This document shows positions 1-9,563 of a stretch of 64,000 bases of DNA, piece after piece. The notes beneath the pieces were generated by a model. The model saw nothing but the letters and a program-made list of their open reading frames with translations. It was not told the DNA's origin and did not search any database. The position numbers were made by a program, and so were the translations under genes. The DNA comes from Trichodesmium erythraeum GBRTRLIN201 (GTDB lineage Bacteria; Cyanobacteriota; Cyanobacteriia; Cyanobacteriales; Microcoleaceae), in the NCBI GenBank assembly GCA_018457135.1, contig JAGGDU010000007.1, forward strand, positions 1 through 64,000. The letters are read 5' to 3'. Each line of letters opens with the position of its first letter. The stretch's first letter is position 1.

Positions 1-803
1 CTCATAAAGAGAGTTTAGGGTTTGTTTGGGCTTGAAATTTGCTAAAGTCCCGATACTAGCGATCGCTCTGTAGCTAAGTAGGAAATTTGGGAAGCAAGTT
101 TGAGCTATCTATTTATTATTTTTTTTTTGAGTTTTGATATCTCACCTACTTTTCTGAAAAGTTCAAATCAAGATATTAATTGAAAAAGCTAATATCAGAT
201 TAAATGAAATAGTAGAGGATTTGAGTGTTATAATAGACAAAGTTTATGAGAGGTAAATAAGTATAGTAGGATATTTAAGAGTTTTGCCAACAGAATATAC
301 TTTTCAGTACACTACCAGACTTGATATTACTAAATCTAACACCAGATTATATCAAGCCCCAAAAATTAACCATTCAGGCTTCAGCTTTTGAACATATTCA
401 ATTAACTACTAAGTCTAAGGTCGTAACCAATTTTACTTAGACTTCACTTTCTAGAGACTAAGTCCTCCTAGACCTGCAATAAATTGATAGTTTAATAGGG
501 AAGTTCAGATCCAGGGAGCTAGCTAATAGCTGACAATAGTGCCAAAACTTGCTCAATACTTCATTTATTAAATAAAAAGTAAAGTCTAGCATCAATAAAT
601 ACACTAACCTTACTAAATATTTTGAAGTATAATATCGTGTGCTCCTAAATAGTTAGACTTTAGTGTAAAAAAGGCGCCAGAAGAGAAAGCAGAAAGGTTT
701 CTTCTAACTGTGACTTAATTTTATACACAAGGGATGCTACCGGGCATAAATATAAAAAGTGTTTTTTGTTTTCAGATAAAAAATTTCCAAAAGTAACTCA
801 AAA
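1..803. other. Intergenic region, no gene recognised
   Basis: AT-rich stretch with no convincing reading frame on either strand. It holds one HIP1 octamer (59-66), a cyanobacterial signature without known gene-specific function, and scattered short AT repeats. The promoter of the downstream flavoprotein gene must lie here, but no clear -35/-10 pair was identified. Confidence 0.6.
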
Positions 804-1409
804 ATGGAACTCAACTCATTAGAGGAAAAAGAACTAGCACCTTGGCGATCGCCCCTAGCGAGAGCCATACATAAAAACCAAAGCCTTGTCTATGCTCGTT
901 ATCTCCAGCTAGCAACAGTAACCCCAGAAGGTCAACCTGCTAATCGTACCATCGTATTTCGGGGCTTTTTACAACAAACTAATCAGCTAAAATTTATCAC
1001 CGATAGTCGTAGTCAAAAAGTAGAGGAAATAGATAAAAATGCCTGGGGTGAAGCCTGCTGGTACTTTCCCAAAACCAGAGAACAATTTCGGCTTAAAGGA
1101 AAACTAACTCTAGTTAAAGCGGATAACCCCCACCCCAAACTTACTAAAGCAAGACTTACTATATGGCAAGAAATTTCAGACAATGCTAGACAGCAATTTA
1201 CCTGGCCTCATCCAGGAAAAAATAAAGTACAAGCAAGTGCTTTTAAATTACTTCCACCAGACAGAACCAAGCCCTTATTCAACTTTTATATATTATTGCT
1301 CGAGCCAACAAAAGTTGAGCATTTAGAACTAAGAAAAGAACCACAAAATCGCTGCCTCTATCAAAGTGATGTCCATGGAACTTGGTCTATTCAAGAGATT
1401 AATCCTTAA
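804..1409 (+). CDS. PPOX-type FMN-dependent flavoprotein (pyridoxamine 5'-phosphate oxidase-like)
   Basis: A 201-residue soluble protein of the pyridoxamine-phosphate-oxidase-like fold that binds FMN; it resembles the cyanobacterial Npun_F5749/Alr4036 group. Visible hallmarks are the N-terminal segment with ARYLQLATV followed by PANRTIVFRGF (residues about 30-55), the strand and phosphate-binding stretch FITDSRSQKVEEI, and a C-terminal WSIQEINP. Members of this group are annotated as flavoproteins of uncertain substrate; a true PdxH role is possible but the group is distinct from classical PdxH. It is a single gene with no operon partner: the next gene, cysE, converges on it. Confidence 0.8.
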   Translation: MELNSLEEKELAPWRSPLARAIHKNQSLVYARYLQLATVTPEGQPANRTIVFRGFLQQTNQLKFITDSRSQKVEEIDKNAWGEACWYFPKTREQFRLKGKLTLVKADNPHPKLTKARLTIWQEISDNARQQFTWPHPGKNKVQASAFKLLPPDRTKPLFNFYILLLEPTKVEHLELRKEPQNRCLYQSDVHGTWSIQEINP

Positions 1410-1565
1410 CATCCTCATAGCGTTTTTTAGATACATGGCCTTACATCACAACTAAAAACACAGTAGGGAAATTCTTAGGTTTACCCATAAAAAATCCCTA
1501 TATGTCATATCCAATTTTTTTCATTTACCTTTACCTTAAAGAGGGTTACAATTGTGGTGATAAGG

Positions 1566-2474
1566 TTAGATTCCTGAGCCATCGAAAAAATCCTGAATTT
1601 CTAAATCTTGGAAATCATAATTAGAATAATTATTAGCAGAAGATTTGAGGGGAGGCTTCGCTACAGTAGAGTCTAACTCTAGTAATTGAGACTGTAAACT
1701 TTTGATCAACTTCACTTGTTCCTCAAGATAATTAATTCGATTAAACAATGCTAAATCTGTGAGACGATAATTAGAATGATTAGCAAAAGATTTGAGGTGA
1801 GGCTTTGCCACAACAGACTCTAATTCTGGCTCTTGAAATTGTAGAATTTTGATCAACTGCACTTGTTCCTCAAGAGAATTAATTCGATTAAATAATGCAC
1901 GCATGACTTTAGCTTCAGAATCAGGCAAACTACCATGTTCTAAAGGATTTACTTTAACTCCAGAACGATCTACAACTCTACCTGGTATTCCCACCACTGT
2001 ACAATTAGGAGGAACATCTTTCAAAACTACAGAACTAGCACCAATACGAACATTACTACCAATGTTAATATTACCAAGAATCTTTGCTCCTCCGCCAACA
2101 ACTACATTTTCTCCCAAAGTAGGATGTCGTTTACCAGTTTCTTTACCAGTGCCACCAAGAGTTACTCCTTGATAAATCAAGCAAGAGTCTCCTATAATAG
2201 CAGTCTCTCCAATTACAACACCCATACCGTGATCAATAAACACACCTTGACCAATAACAGCCCCTGGATGAATTTCAATTCCAGTTAAAAACCGGGCTAT
2301 ATGAGAAATTAAACGAGGTAGGAAAGGAACTTTGTGAAAATACAAACTATGAGCTATGCGATGAAATACTAAAGCCTGAAAACCAGGGTAGCAAGTGAGA
2401 ACCTCCAACCAGTTTCGAGCAGCAGGGTCTCTCTCAAAAATAATTCGGAAATCAGCCAACAGAGTATTAAACAC
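1566..2474 (-). CDS. cysE: Serine O-acetyltransferase with duplicated C-terminal tail
   Basis: Catalyses acetyl-CoA + L-serine to O-acetylserine, the entry step of cysteine synthesis, in the cytoplasm. Residues about 1-190 are a standard SAT: a helical N-terminus, then left-handed beta-helix hexapeptide repeats with [22 protein letters not shown], the [18 protein letters not shown] stretch and the VVGIPGRVV end. The start is GTG, with an AAGAAGG ribosome-binding site about nine bases upstream on the minus strand. At 302 residues it is longer than usual (about 240-270): residues about 190-290 hold two copies of a roughly 48-residue unit beginning ALFNRIN.LEEQV.LIK, predicted helical. This tail is the odd part. 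The core function is very secure. Confidence 0.95.
   Translation of the reverse strand: MFNTLLADFRIIFERDPAARNWLEVLTCYPGFQALVFHRIAHSLYFHKVPFLPRLISHIARFLTGIEIHPGAVIGQGVFIDHGMGVVIGETAIIGDSCLIYQGVTLGGTGKETGKRHPTLGENVVVGGGAKILGNINIGSNVRIGASSVVLKDVPPNCTVVGIPGRVVDRSGVKVNPLEHGSLPDSEAKVMRALFNRINSLEEQVQLIKILQFQEPELESVVAKPHLKSFANHSNYRLTDLALFNRINYLEEQVKLIKSLQSQLLELDSTVAKPPLKSSANNYSNYDFQDLEIQDFFDGSGI
1600..1900 (-). repeat. Tandem duplication (about 147 bp x2) inside the cysE 3' end
   Basis: Two diverged in-frame copies, roughly 1606-1752 and 1753-1900, each encode the ALFNRIN-LEEQV-LIK helix followed by an AKP.LKS linker. They are clearly similar at the DNA level (shared blocks such as cacttgttcctcaaga and ttaattcgattaaa), so this is a duplication rather than convergence. 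Confidence 0.8.
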
Positions 2475-2960
2475 AGAAATTTACCTTCTTAGTTAGAATA
2501 GTCACTTCACATTATACTAAAATCTAAATCAAATTAATTATTTAAATTTTTTAAAAAATACTATATATTGTGTTTTTATTCATAATTACTATAGTATATT
2601 ATCCTTGATAGCTATAGTATTTATCTTAATTTAACCTAGTTTTACTAAGATTATCTATATGTTAAAGATGATTCGGAAGTCATTTCAGTTATCAATTATT
2701 CGTACCTCCTACTTAAGTAGAGGCCTTGAAGTTAAAAGTTAAATTTTTGATCTCCTTGAAATACAAAGCTTAACATCTTTTGATTCCGTTTGCTAATAAG
2801 GTATTGAGCAGAGAAATTCACCCTTTCTACTTGAAAATGTTATTTTAGAAAATGTTATTTTATACTATACTCTAATTGAAATAAAATTAGTTATTTACAT
2901 TTGCCAAAAAATACTATTATTATGTCTTTATTCCTAATCACTATAGTATTAATATTGAGT
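2475..2960. repeat. Decayed duplicate of the cysE 5' end and upstream region
   Basis: The segment 2452-2600 (cysE start codon, RBS and upstream DNA) is repeated in diverged form at about 2785-2955. Shared blocks include the minus-strand RBS and start context (GTGAATTTCT-CTG against TAAATTTCT-GTG), and the outer block with tttattc.taatcactatagtat. The distal copy has lost its start codon (CTG), so it looks like a dead promoter and 5' end. Confidence 0.6.
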
Positions 2961-3080
2961 TGGTTAATGACGAATGTCTTGATTTTAAGACCAATGGACT
3001 TAATACAATGGCTACATATTCCCCTATGGTTTTGTATGTCAATAGTCTTAGTAGTTATTTTTTGGTGTTTAGGAGATTAA
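2922..3080 (+). CDS. Possible small hydrophobic membrane protein (52 aa)
   Basis: An open frame from ATG at 2922 to TAA at 3078-3080 encodes MSLFLITIVLILSWLMT at the N-terminus and a second hydrophobic stretch, LWFCMSIVLVVIFWCLG, at the C-terminus, separated by a short polar turn with LRPMDLIQW. The two predicted membrane helices and the conserved-looking LRP(M/L)D loop resemble tiny conserved cyanobacterial membrane proteins of unknown function. There is no good Shine-Dalgarno sequence, and the start lies inside the duplicated cysE upstream DNA. Chance ORFs in AT-rich DNA can look hydrophobic, so confidence is moderate. Confidence 0.45.
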   Translation: MSLFLITIVLILSWLMTNVLILRPMDLIQWLHIPLWFCMSIVLVVIFWCLGD

Positions 3081-3318
3081 AACTCAATATTTATTTTATT
3101 TAATTACTATAGTTTTAATTTGCCTTTTTTATGCTTCCTTATTTAGTTTACCCCTTTTATCCCTTGTTTTACCCTATTATCCATATTATTTTATTCTCAA
3201 TAATCTACCCTCCCCCAGCTACTCCCTCAAAAAAATTGTAGCTTATCACTATGATATTTTTCAGGTCAAAAAAATTAAATGATTAACCTTAAAATCCTAC
3301 TTTATAAATTAAAAACCT

Positions 3319-5130
3319 ATGGTACGTGAATTTTCTTTTTCTTCTTGGTTTCGGAAAACAGAAGAGAATAACCTCCCAGATCAGGAACGCCAGTCACCTT
3401 TAATATTCCGAACAATAGTCATAGTTTTATTGACCACAACTACCATAGGTCTACAAGTGACTCGTCTGGCTCAAATACAATTAATTCAAGGTCAACAAAA
3501 TAGGGAACGAGCAGAAAACAACCGAATTCGACCCATTCCAGTCCCTTCTAATAGAGGACTAATTCTAGACCGTAATGGCAAAGCCTTTGCATCTAACCGT
3601 CTTAAGCATGCCATATATTTATGGCCAAAAGAACAACCATTACAGCAATGGAAAATTACTGCAGCTAAACTCAGCCCCATTATTGATATACCAGCCGACA
3701 AAATTATTAAAAAAGTAGAACAGGCAATTACTTCAGGAGAAAGGAATATACATCTTAGCGATCAAGTTAGCCGTAATACTTTTATCACTTTACAAGAAAA
3801 GACTGGGGAGTTTCCTGGTGTAGAAGTTAGACCAGAGTCAACTCGTTATTATCCTTATGGACAATTAGCATCCCATGTGATAGGATATCTTGGTGAAGTT
3901 ACACCAGCAGAACTAGAAGCTAACCCAGAATACCAACTAAGAATGATGGTTGGTAGAATAGGAGTTGAAGCTAGTGCTAATGATGTACTAGCAGGAAAAT
4001 GGGGTCAGGACTTGATAGAAGTCAATGCCCAAAACCGCGAAGTAAGAATTTTTGAAGAAGAAGAAAAAGAGGCTAAAAGTGGAAAAACGGTCAAGTTAAC
4101 CCTTGATATAAACCTTCAAAAAGCAGCAGAAACAGCTCTGGGTTTTCGCAAGGGAGCAGTAGTTGTGTTAGATGTGAATACAGGGGAAGTTTTAGCAATG
4201 GCAAGTTATCCCAGATTCAACCCCAATGTCTTTACAAAGCCTATGCCTGAAGAAAAATGGCGAAGTCTTCACAGTGAAGAACAATCATTTTTAAATCGGT
4301 CTCTCCAAGGTTACCCTCCAGGTAGTACATTTAAAATAGTTACTGCTGCTGCTGCTTTAGGGTCTGGCAAGTTTTCTCCCTACTCAATTATTCAAACTTC
4401 TGATTCTATTTATGTTGGAGGTATTCTTTTCAATGAACATAGTGGGGGATATGGTGCTATTGGTTTTAGAACTGCATTAGCTTATAGTAGTAATACTTTC
4501 TTTTATCATGCTGGTATGACTATTGGTCACGAACAGATAGCTCAATGGGCATATAAACTTGGTTTAGGGGGCAAAAAATTAAACCTTCTGGGCATACCTT
4601 CTGCATATAATGGTCTCATTCCTACTGAAGAAGATAAACGGAGAATTTATAATGATGCCTGGTATTTGGGTGATACAATTACAATGGCAATTGGTCAGGG
4701 TTTGGTTTTGGTGACGCCTTTAGAGTTAGCAACAGCAACAGCAACGATCGCTAATAGTGGTAAACAGGTTACACCTCACTTGTTTGCACATGAAACTAAC
4801 TCTCCAGAAATGAAACCTATTCCCATAGGGTTGAAACCAGAATATGTCAATACGATTAAAAAAGGAATGATTGATGTTGTTGAATACGGTACAGCACAAT
4901 TACTTAATGATGGCACAATTCCACTCACAGGAGGAAAAACAGGTACATCAGAAGTAATGGGACAAAAGTCTCATTCATTGTATGTGGGATTTGGGCCTGC
5001 CGAAGAATCAAAAATTGCGATCGCTGTGATTGTTGAAAATGGTGGTTATGGTTCTTTTTCCGCTGCTCCAGTTGCGAAAAAGGTTTTTCAAACTTATTTC
5101 AGTAAATATAGCCAAGCTAAACTGAATTAG
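3319..5130 (+). CDS. mrdA: Penicillin-binding protein 2 (peptidoglycan D,D-transpeptidase)
   Basis: Inner-membrane class B PBP that cross-links peptidoglycan during elongation with RodA. 603 residues. One transmembrane anchor lies at about residues 28-48 (IVIVLLTTTTIGLQV). The dimerisation/PBP-dimer domain follows, with RPIPVPSNRGLILDRNG and the HVIGYLGEV region. The transpeptidase domain carries all three catalytic motifs: S336-T-F-K339 (nucleophile and lysine), S390-S-N392 and K540-T-G542. Length and motif spacing match the family. It is a single gene, followed by a strong terminator at 5181-5231. Identification is very secure; the mrdA symbol is chosen over ftsI because the N-terminal layout is PBP2-like. 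Confidence 0.93.
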   Translation: MVREFSFSSWFRKTEENNLPDQERQSPLIFRTIVIVLLTTTTIGLQVTRLAQIQLIQGQQNRERAENNRIRPIPVPSNRGLILDRNGKAFASNRLKHAIYLWPKEQPLQQWKITAAKLSPIIDIPADKIIKKVEQAITSGERNIHLSDQVSRNTFITLQEKTGEFPGVEVRPESTRYYPYGQLASHVIGYLGEVTPAELEANPEYQLRMMVGRIGVEASANDVLAGKWGQDLIEVNAQNREVRIFEEEEKEAKSGKTVKLTLDINLQKAAETALGFRKGAVVVLDVNTGEVLAMASYPRFNPNVFTKPMPEEKWRSLHSEEQSFLNRSLQGYPPGSTFKIVTAAAALGSGKFSPYSIIQTSDSIYVGGILFNEHSGGYGAIGFRTALAYSSNTFFYHAGMTIGHEQIAQWAYKLGLGGKKLNLLGIPSAYNGLIPTEEDKRRIYNDAWYLGDTITMAIGQGLVLVTPLELATATATIANSGKQVTPHLFAHETNSPEMKPIPIGLKPEYVNTIKKGMIDVVEYGTAQLLNDGTIPLTGGKTGTSEVMGQKSHSLYVGFGPAEESKIAIAVIVENGGYGSFSAAPVAKKVFQTYFSKYSQAKLN

Positions 5131-5180
5131 TTTCATGGGAAAGCAATAAACATCTCCAAAAACTCTCACTTCCCTTACTA

Positions 5181-5231
5181 TAACTATCTTTACTGGAGCC
5201 AGCAAGCGCTCCTCCAGATAGTTATTTTTTT
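5181..5231 (+). terminator. Rho-independent terminator of mrdA
   Basis: Inverted repeat aactatct ... agatagtt with inner arms tggag/ctcca, followed by a run of T (5225-5231), about 50 bp after the mrdA stop. Confidence 0.8.
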
Positions 5232-5605
5232 ACGCGAACTAAACATAATAATATTATGATGAATTAATAATACAGTTGTTTAGTGTAGGAAAATTTAAAA
5301 TTATCAAACAAAAACTTACTATATAAGGTTTTCATTATTTAAGACCTAAAAAGCACTATAAACCTCAACTAAGAAGGGTTTTAGTCATTTTTTTTTAGAT
5401 ATGTAAAGGCTAAAACCTTTACCTATAAATACTTTTATATTTATCTAATTAATTAGACTTGATATAACCCTTTCTGGGACATTGCATGCAACGTCCCGCT
5501 CTTTATAGTCTACTAATCATGAAAAGTGCTCTAGGCAAATCTGCATAAGTTCCTTAATGCTCTCTGCTTTCCTTCCACTAAAGCGTAACCATTCAACCAG
5601 ACTGC
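5232..5605. other. Spacer between mrdA terminator and converging Ycf45-like gene
   Basis: No gene. It contains a 7-bp hairpin at 5403-5422 (gtaaagg ctaaaa cctttac) without a T-run on either side and a near-perfect palindrome at 5476-5497 listed separately. Confidence 0.6.
5476..5497. repeat. Dispersed palindrome gggac-ttgcatgcaa-gtccc
   Basis: A 22-bp palindrome with one mismatch (a/c at the sixth pair) lies centred on ttgcatgcaa. A decayed relative lies at 47462-47490. This type of GGGACGTTGCATGCAACGTCCC palindrome is a common intergenic repeat in cyanobacteria. Confidence 0.65.
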
Positions 5606-7378
5606 TCAAGCTGGATAAATACGCAAACGCCGGTTAGGTTCATCTCCAAAACTAGCAGACTTCAAACGATAATGCTCAACCAACTCATGCTGCATTTTAC
5701 GCACTTTCGGAGACCGAGGCAAAAGTTCAACAGGTTGCCCATTAGGAATCACAATTTGCTCTACCGCTAATCGTGTTTCCTCCAACGCCTCCATCTCATC
5801 TTCTGAAGCTGAAGCAGCAAACAAATTTAAATCAGCAAACTCAGGAGTAGCAGGATCTTCCATATCTAATAAACGTCGCAACGCCTTAGCAATTTGAGGC
5901 AAACCGCTATTTTTAATCACATGAATAGGCACATGACGAGTTTTAGCTGCATGACGTAACTTAGATTGTTTCCGGGTATGTGATCGCAAAGCCAAAACCA
6001 CATCCGCACTATCAATATCCTTAGTCAAAACCACAGGTAAACCTAAAGTAGTAATCACCTGCTCCATTTGATGCCGTGGAATAGCATAAGGATAGATATG
6101 CAAAGGTAAATCCTCACCATTCGGCCCTGCATCTTTATTATCCCAACGATCTCCAGTATCATGAGAAAACATCCCATTACCAGACAAAGACTCATCCAAC
6201 AACTGTTCAAAAGATTTGGCCTCAGAAAACTCCAAAGGCTGACTAATTTTACCCGTATTTGATAACGGCATCATATAACCAGAGTCCCGAAAACTACCAC
6301 CCGAAATCAACATCTCACCCGACTGTTCGAGTAATCTCCCTGCATTGCGATTAACTCCCGAGCCAAATCCAGGGGAACTATTAAACTCTCGCTTAATTTT
6401 TACCTCACCATTATCATCCATAGTTCTCACCTCTGGATTAGGTTTTTTCCCACGCAGCAAAGCATCAACAGTATCAGCTACCTGCTCGTGAACCACCCAA
6501 CGATGCCTTTCTAACATCTCCACAGCAATTTCAAAAGTTGGCGGTGCTTTACGTTCCAAAACAGTCTTTTGAGAACTCCGCCGTCGAGCCTCATCATCTC
6601 CCAAAGTTACAGCTTGAATACCCCCGATTAAATCAGATAAAGTGGGATTTTTTACCAAATTTTCAATCTGATTTCCATGAGCAGTACCCACCAACTGCAC
6701 ACCACGTTCTGCAATTGTTCTTGCTGCCAGAGCTTCCAATTCTGTGCCAATTTCATCAATCACAATCACCTCTGGTGTATGATTTTCCACCGCCTCAATC
6801 ATTACGCGATGCTGTTGTTCTGGACTAGCAACCTGCATCCGACGGGCTCGACCAATAGCAGAGTGAGGAACATCTCCATCTCCAGCAATTTCATTAGAAG
6901 TATCAATAATTACGACCCGTTTTTCTAATTCATCAGCAAGCACCCTTGCAATTTCTCGTAGCGCCGTTGTTTTTCCTACACCGGGGCGACCAAGCATTAA
7001 AATTGATCTTCCCGTTTCCACTAATTCACGAATCATAGCAATTGTGCCAAAAACCGCCCGCCCCACTCGGCAAGTTAAACCAATAACTTCTCCAGTGCGA
7101 TTGCGCATAGCACTAATCCGATGTAGCGTCTGTTCAATACCTGCCCGATTATCGCTGCTAAAAGTACCAATTCGTTCCATAGAATAACTCAAGTCTTTTC
7201 TTGAGACAGGAATTTCCGCCAAATATTCTACATGGGATGGAAAACGAGCCTCTGGGAGACGACCCAAATCCATCACAATTTCAATCAGATGATTTCGCTC
7301 TTGATGCTCCTGTAAAGGCCGTCTGATTTTATCAGGCACAATTTCTAATAGTCTATAAAGGTCGTCTGTAATGTGCAT
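5606..7378 (-). CDS. R3H/AAA ATPase, Ycf45 (SpoIIIAA-like) family
   Basis: A 590-residue cytoplasmic protein, homologous to chloroplast Ycf45 and to the SpoIIIAA ATPase fold. Residues about 1-100 form the SpoIIIAA-like N-terminal part. A Walker A (GRPGVGKTTALRE, about residue 130), a Walker B (VIVIDEIGTE) and an RRSSQKT arginine cluster follow. The middle (about 310-400) is low-complexity linker. Residues about 410-500 hold a Rossmann-like segment (VVLTKDIDSADVVLALRSHTR), and the C-terminus (about 545-585) is an R3H single-stranded nucleic-acid-binding domain (RSPKVRKMQHELVEHYRLKS). The biochemical role in cyanobacteria is not established; RNA/DNA binding with ATP hydrolysis is the family expectation. 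Stand-alone gene. Confidence 0.87.
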   Translation of the reverse strand: MHITDDLYRLLEIVPDKIRRPLQEHQERNHLIEIVMDLGRLPEARFPSHVEYLAEIPVSRKDLSYSMERIGTFSSDNRAGIEQTLHRISAMRNRTGEVIGLTCRVGRAVFGTIAMIRELVETGRSILMLGRPGVGKTTALREIARVLADELEKRVVIIDTSNEIAGDGDVPHSAIGRARRMQVASPEQQHRVMIEAVENHTPEVIVIDEIGTELEALAARTIAERGVQLVGTAHGNQIENLVKNPTLSDLIGGIQAVTLGDDEARRRSSQKTVLERKAPPTFEIAVEMLERHRWVVHEQVADTVDALLRGKKPNPEVRTMDDNGEVKIKREFNSSPGFGSGVNRNAGRLLEQSGEMLISGGSFRDSGYMMPLSNTGKISQPLEFSEAKSFEQLLDESLSGNGMFSHDTGDRWDNKDAGPNGEDLPLHIYPYAIPRHQMEQVITTLGLPVVLTKDIDSADVVLALRSHTRKQSKLRHAAKTRHVPIHVIKNSGLPQIAKALRRLLDMEDPATPEFADLNLFAASASEDEMEALEETRLAVEQIVIPNGQPVELLPRSPKVRKMQHELVEHYRLKSASFGDEPNRRLRIYPA

Positions 7379-7574
7379 TCTTTATTTAAAGTGACTTTAT
7401 CTACATGGGCGATAAAAAAGATCAATGAAAGGCAAAAACTGAAACCTCAGTTGATTAAAGCTCACATTAAGGAAGCGATCAGCAATCACCTAATATCATT
7501 TGGTTTAGGATGACAAGGAGATTTTAACTTAATTTTAAATAGCTGATAGCTAATTAATTTAGACTCTTGCCTAT

Positions 7575-8792
7575 CTACAATCTTTTAATTTGGGAAACCA
7601 AAGAATTAGCTAAACTAACAGCTTCCCAAAGAATTTCTGGTATAGTTTCTAGCTTTGTTAATTGAGACTTTTTACTCTGGTTTTGATTAACATCTTTTGT
7701 ATTGACACTAGCTGTATCGTAAGCAAATTCAATTGCCTCTAGTTGTGATTTATGCATTTTTTCTAATTTTTCCAAGATTGGTGATAATAGAATACGGGCA
7801 TAGCTACCATAAGCTACACCAGCAACAAATTTATTTTCTGAAATGGGAATATTGAAATTATTGATGTAATCTTTATCTTGTTTCAGACTCTTATTCGCTA
7901 GCAAACCCAGAGCAATTAATTTGACTACGGTAGAATTATTTGTACCACCTGCTAGTTGTACATACCCCGGTAATCCTGCGTCTAGCACTTTTTGACTCAA
8001 TTTAATTGTAGCTGCGGTAGTACCTACACCAATATCCCCACTCATGGGCTTACCATCAGTTTGCCAAATTAGGCTACAAGGAAGAGGAGAAATAATTTTA
8101 TATAGACTCTGTAAATATTCTATTAACCCCTCGTCGTCTTGACAACTAATAGCAATTAGTTTTAATTGATTGACCCAAGGCTTTATACTTTTCCAGAGTC
8201 GCTGAAAATCAGTTTCTCTTCCCACTTGAGTGTGAATTTCTATTGCATCTACACCAGTCTGCAATATTAATGATGCAATAGAACTAGGAGTAGAGACATA
8301 AGAGCGAGCTTGTATTAGTTGATTCGGACATACAGATAAACACCTACCACAACCATAGCAAAGTTCATCTATAACTCCTGAATTACCAAGATTTATAGCA
8401 TTATCTTTTTCAAAGAAAACTATAGCTTCTGCAGGACATACCTTCTCACAAGGCCGCCAACATTCTATAGGACAAATGGTAGAGTCAAATTCAGCTTTCC
8501 GAAAATGAGGATCTTCTCCATCATTTATGCTGGCCATTATTAATGGCCTTGCTTGGTAGCCAAATTTATGATTTTTAGCCCAAGACTTAAGCTGAGATGC
8601 GACCTCTACAGCCTCTTTCGTCGCAGCAATTGCCGCAGGGTCTGCAGCCACATCAATACAATCTGCACCCGCCAAAGTATAAGCTAATGTTAAATTTCTC
8701 ACCGTTGGCAGGTGTTGAAAGCTTGCCCCACAGATTAATTTAAACCAGTGGCCTTCTTTTAAGGAATTTAAAGGATAGTAGCGTTCTCTCAA
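7575..8792 (-). CDS. ldpA: Light-dependent period protein LdpA, iron-sulfur protein
   Basis: LdpA is a redox-sensing iron-sulfur protein that feeds light/redox state into the Kai circadian clock in Synechococcus; it has been found near CikA, KaiA and SasA. The 405-residue sequence begins with the conserved block through LICGASFQHLP and LAYTLAGADCIDVAADP. Two ferredoxin-like clusters follow: CPIECWRPCEKVCPAEAI and CYGCGRCLSVCP (about residues 108-155). The C-terminal half contains YVQLAGGTNNSTV. The gene lies just downstream of ndhN on the same strand, an arrangement seen in other cyanobacteria, with a 294-bp spacer here. Family identity is strong; the exact clock role in this organism is inferred. 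Confidence 0.9.
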   Translation of the reverse strand: MRERYYPLNSLKEGHWFKLICGASFQHLPTVRNLTLAYTLAGADCIDVAADPAAIAATKEAVEVASQLKSWAKNHKFGYQARPLIMASINDGEDPHFRKAEFDSTICPIECWRPCEKVCPAEAIVFFEKDNAINLGNSGVIDELCYGCGRCLSVCPNQLIQARSYVSTPSSIASLILQTGVDAIEIHTQVGRETDFQRLWKSIKPWVNQLKLIAISCQDDEGLIEYLQSLYKIISPLPCSLIWQTDGKPMSGDIGVGTTAATIKLSQKVLDAGLPGYVQLAGGTNNSTVVKLIALGLLANKSLKQDKDYINNFNIPISENKFVAGVAYGSYARILLSPILEKLEKMHKSQLEAIEFAYDTASVNTKDVNQNQSKKSQLTKLETIPEILWEAVSLANSLVSQIKRL

Positions 8793-9086
8793 GCTTAATA
8801 TGGTAATTTTTAGCTCTATAAAATTCGAGGTACAAAGGTGAGATACTCCAATAAAGCTGTGTTATAATTGAATTTTATTGTTTCACCCACTAATTCCTCA
8901 CTACATAAATTATATATTGGACTTAATCTAATCTAAGTAGTAATTTCCAACTTTTTTATCCATAGTATTGCAGCCTATTCAACAACCTTGCTTCCCAAGG
9001 CATATGAATATTCTTTTGCATGTGCATATTAAAATTAGCAGGCTAATTTTAACTCTCTTCTCCAAAAGTTTGAGCTGGAAAAAATC

Positions 9087-9563
9087 TTAGGCAGGAACCA
9101 AAGTATTTTGGAGTGGTGTCCACCGAAAAAAGCGATCGCCACCCATTTCCACTATCACCTTTACTCGTGGTTCTGACTTAGGTAGGACAGTCAAATACTC
9201 AATTTCTTGACTAGATAGAATTTGACCCTCCATAATCCAAAGAACCAAACCCTTAGCTTTGGGTGGTAGATGTTCCAACTTATAGTTCACAATAGGTGGT
9301 ACATAGTAGACATACCCAACTGCTGGACCATTACCCACAGTTTTTTTACCTAAGTGAGGAGGTCTAACCCCATGTACCCCCGTGAGATACATGGCCAAAT
9401 CCCCTAGTCCCCTAGCAGTAATACTCTCACTTACATACCCAGATGCTCTTAAACGACGTTGATAACGCCCTTCAAATCCTCCTTCCAAAGGAGGATAAAC
9501 CGCCAAAGATCCAGATTTCTCTAAATCCCGAATCATTCCTCGACCAGTTGTAATCAGTGCCAT
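9087..9563 (-). CDS. ndhN: NAD(P)H-quinone oxidoreductase subunit N
   Basis: Peripheral, cytoplasm-facing subunit specific to the photosynthetic NDH-1 complex, which oxidises ferredoxin in cyclic electron flow and respiration at the thylakoid membrane. The 158-residue length is normal. Recognisable segments are ALITTGRGMIRDLEKSGSLA, YQRRLRASGY, GVHGVRPPHLGKK and YYVPPIVNYKLEHLPPKAKG. It has no membrane helix, as expected. It is transcribed toward ldpA, and the two are probably co-expressed. Confidence 0.95.
   Translation of the reverse strand: MALITTGRGMIRDLEKSGSLAVYPPLEGGFEGRYQRRLRASGYVSESITARGLGDLAMYLTGVHGVRPPHLGKKTVGNGPAVGYVYYVPPIVNYKLEHLPPKAKGLVLWIMEGQILSSQEIEYLTVLPKSEPRVKVIVEMGGDRFFRWTPLQNTLVPA

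Noticed and set aside
1849-2172. Open frame opposite to cysE
   Set aside because: Antisense shadow of a well-conserved coding sequence; no independent features.
5403-5422. 7-bp hairpin gtaaagg/cctttac as a terminator
   Set aside because: No T-run follows on either strand; the mrdA terminator at 5181-5231 is far better.
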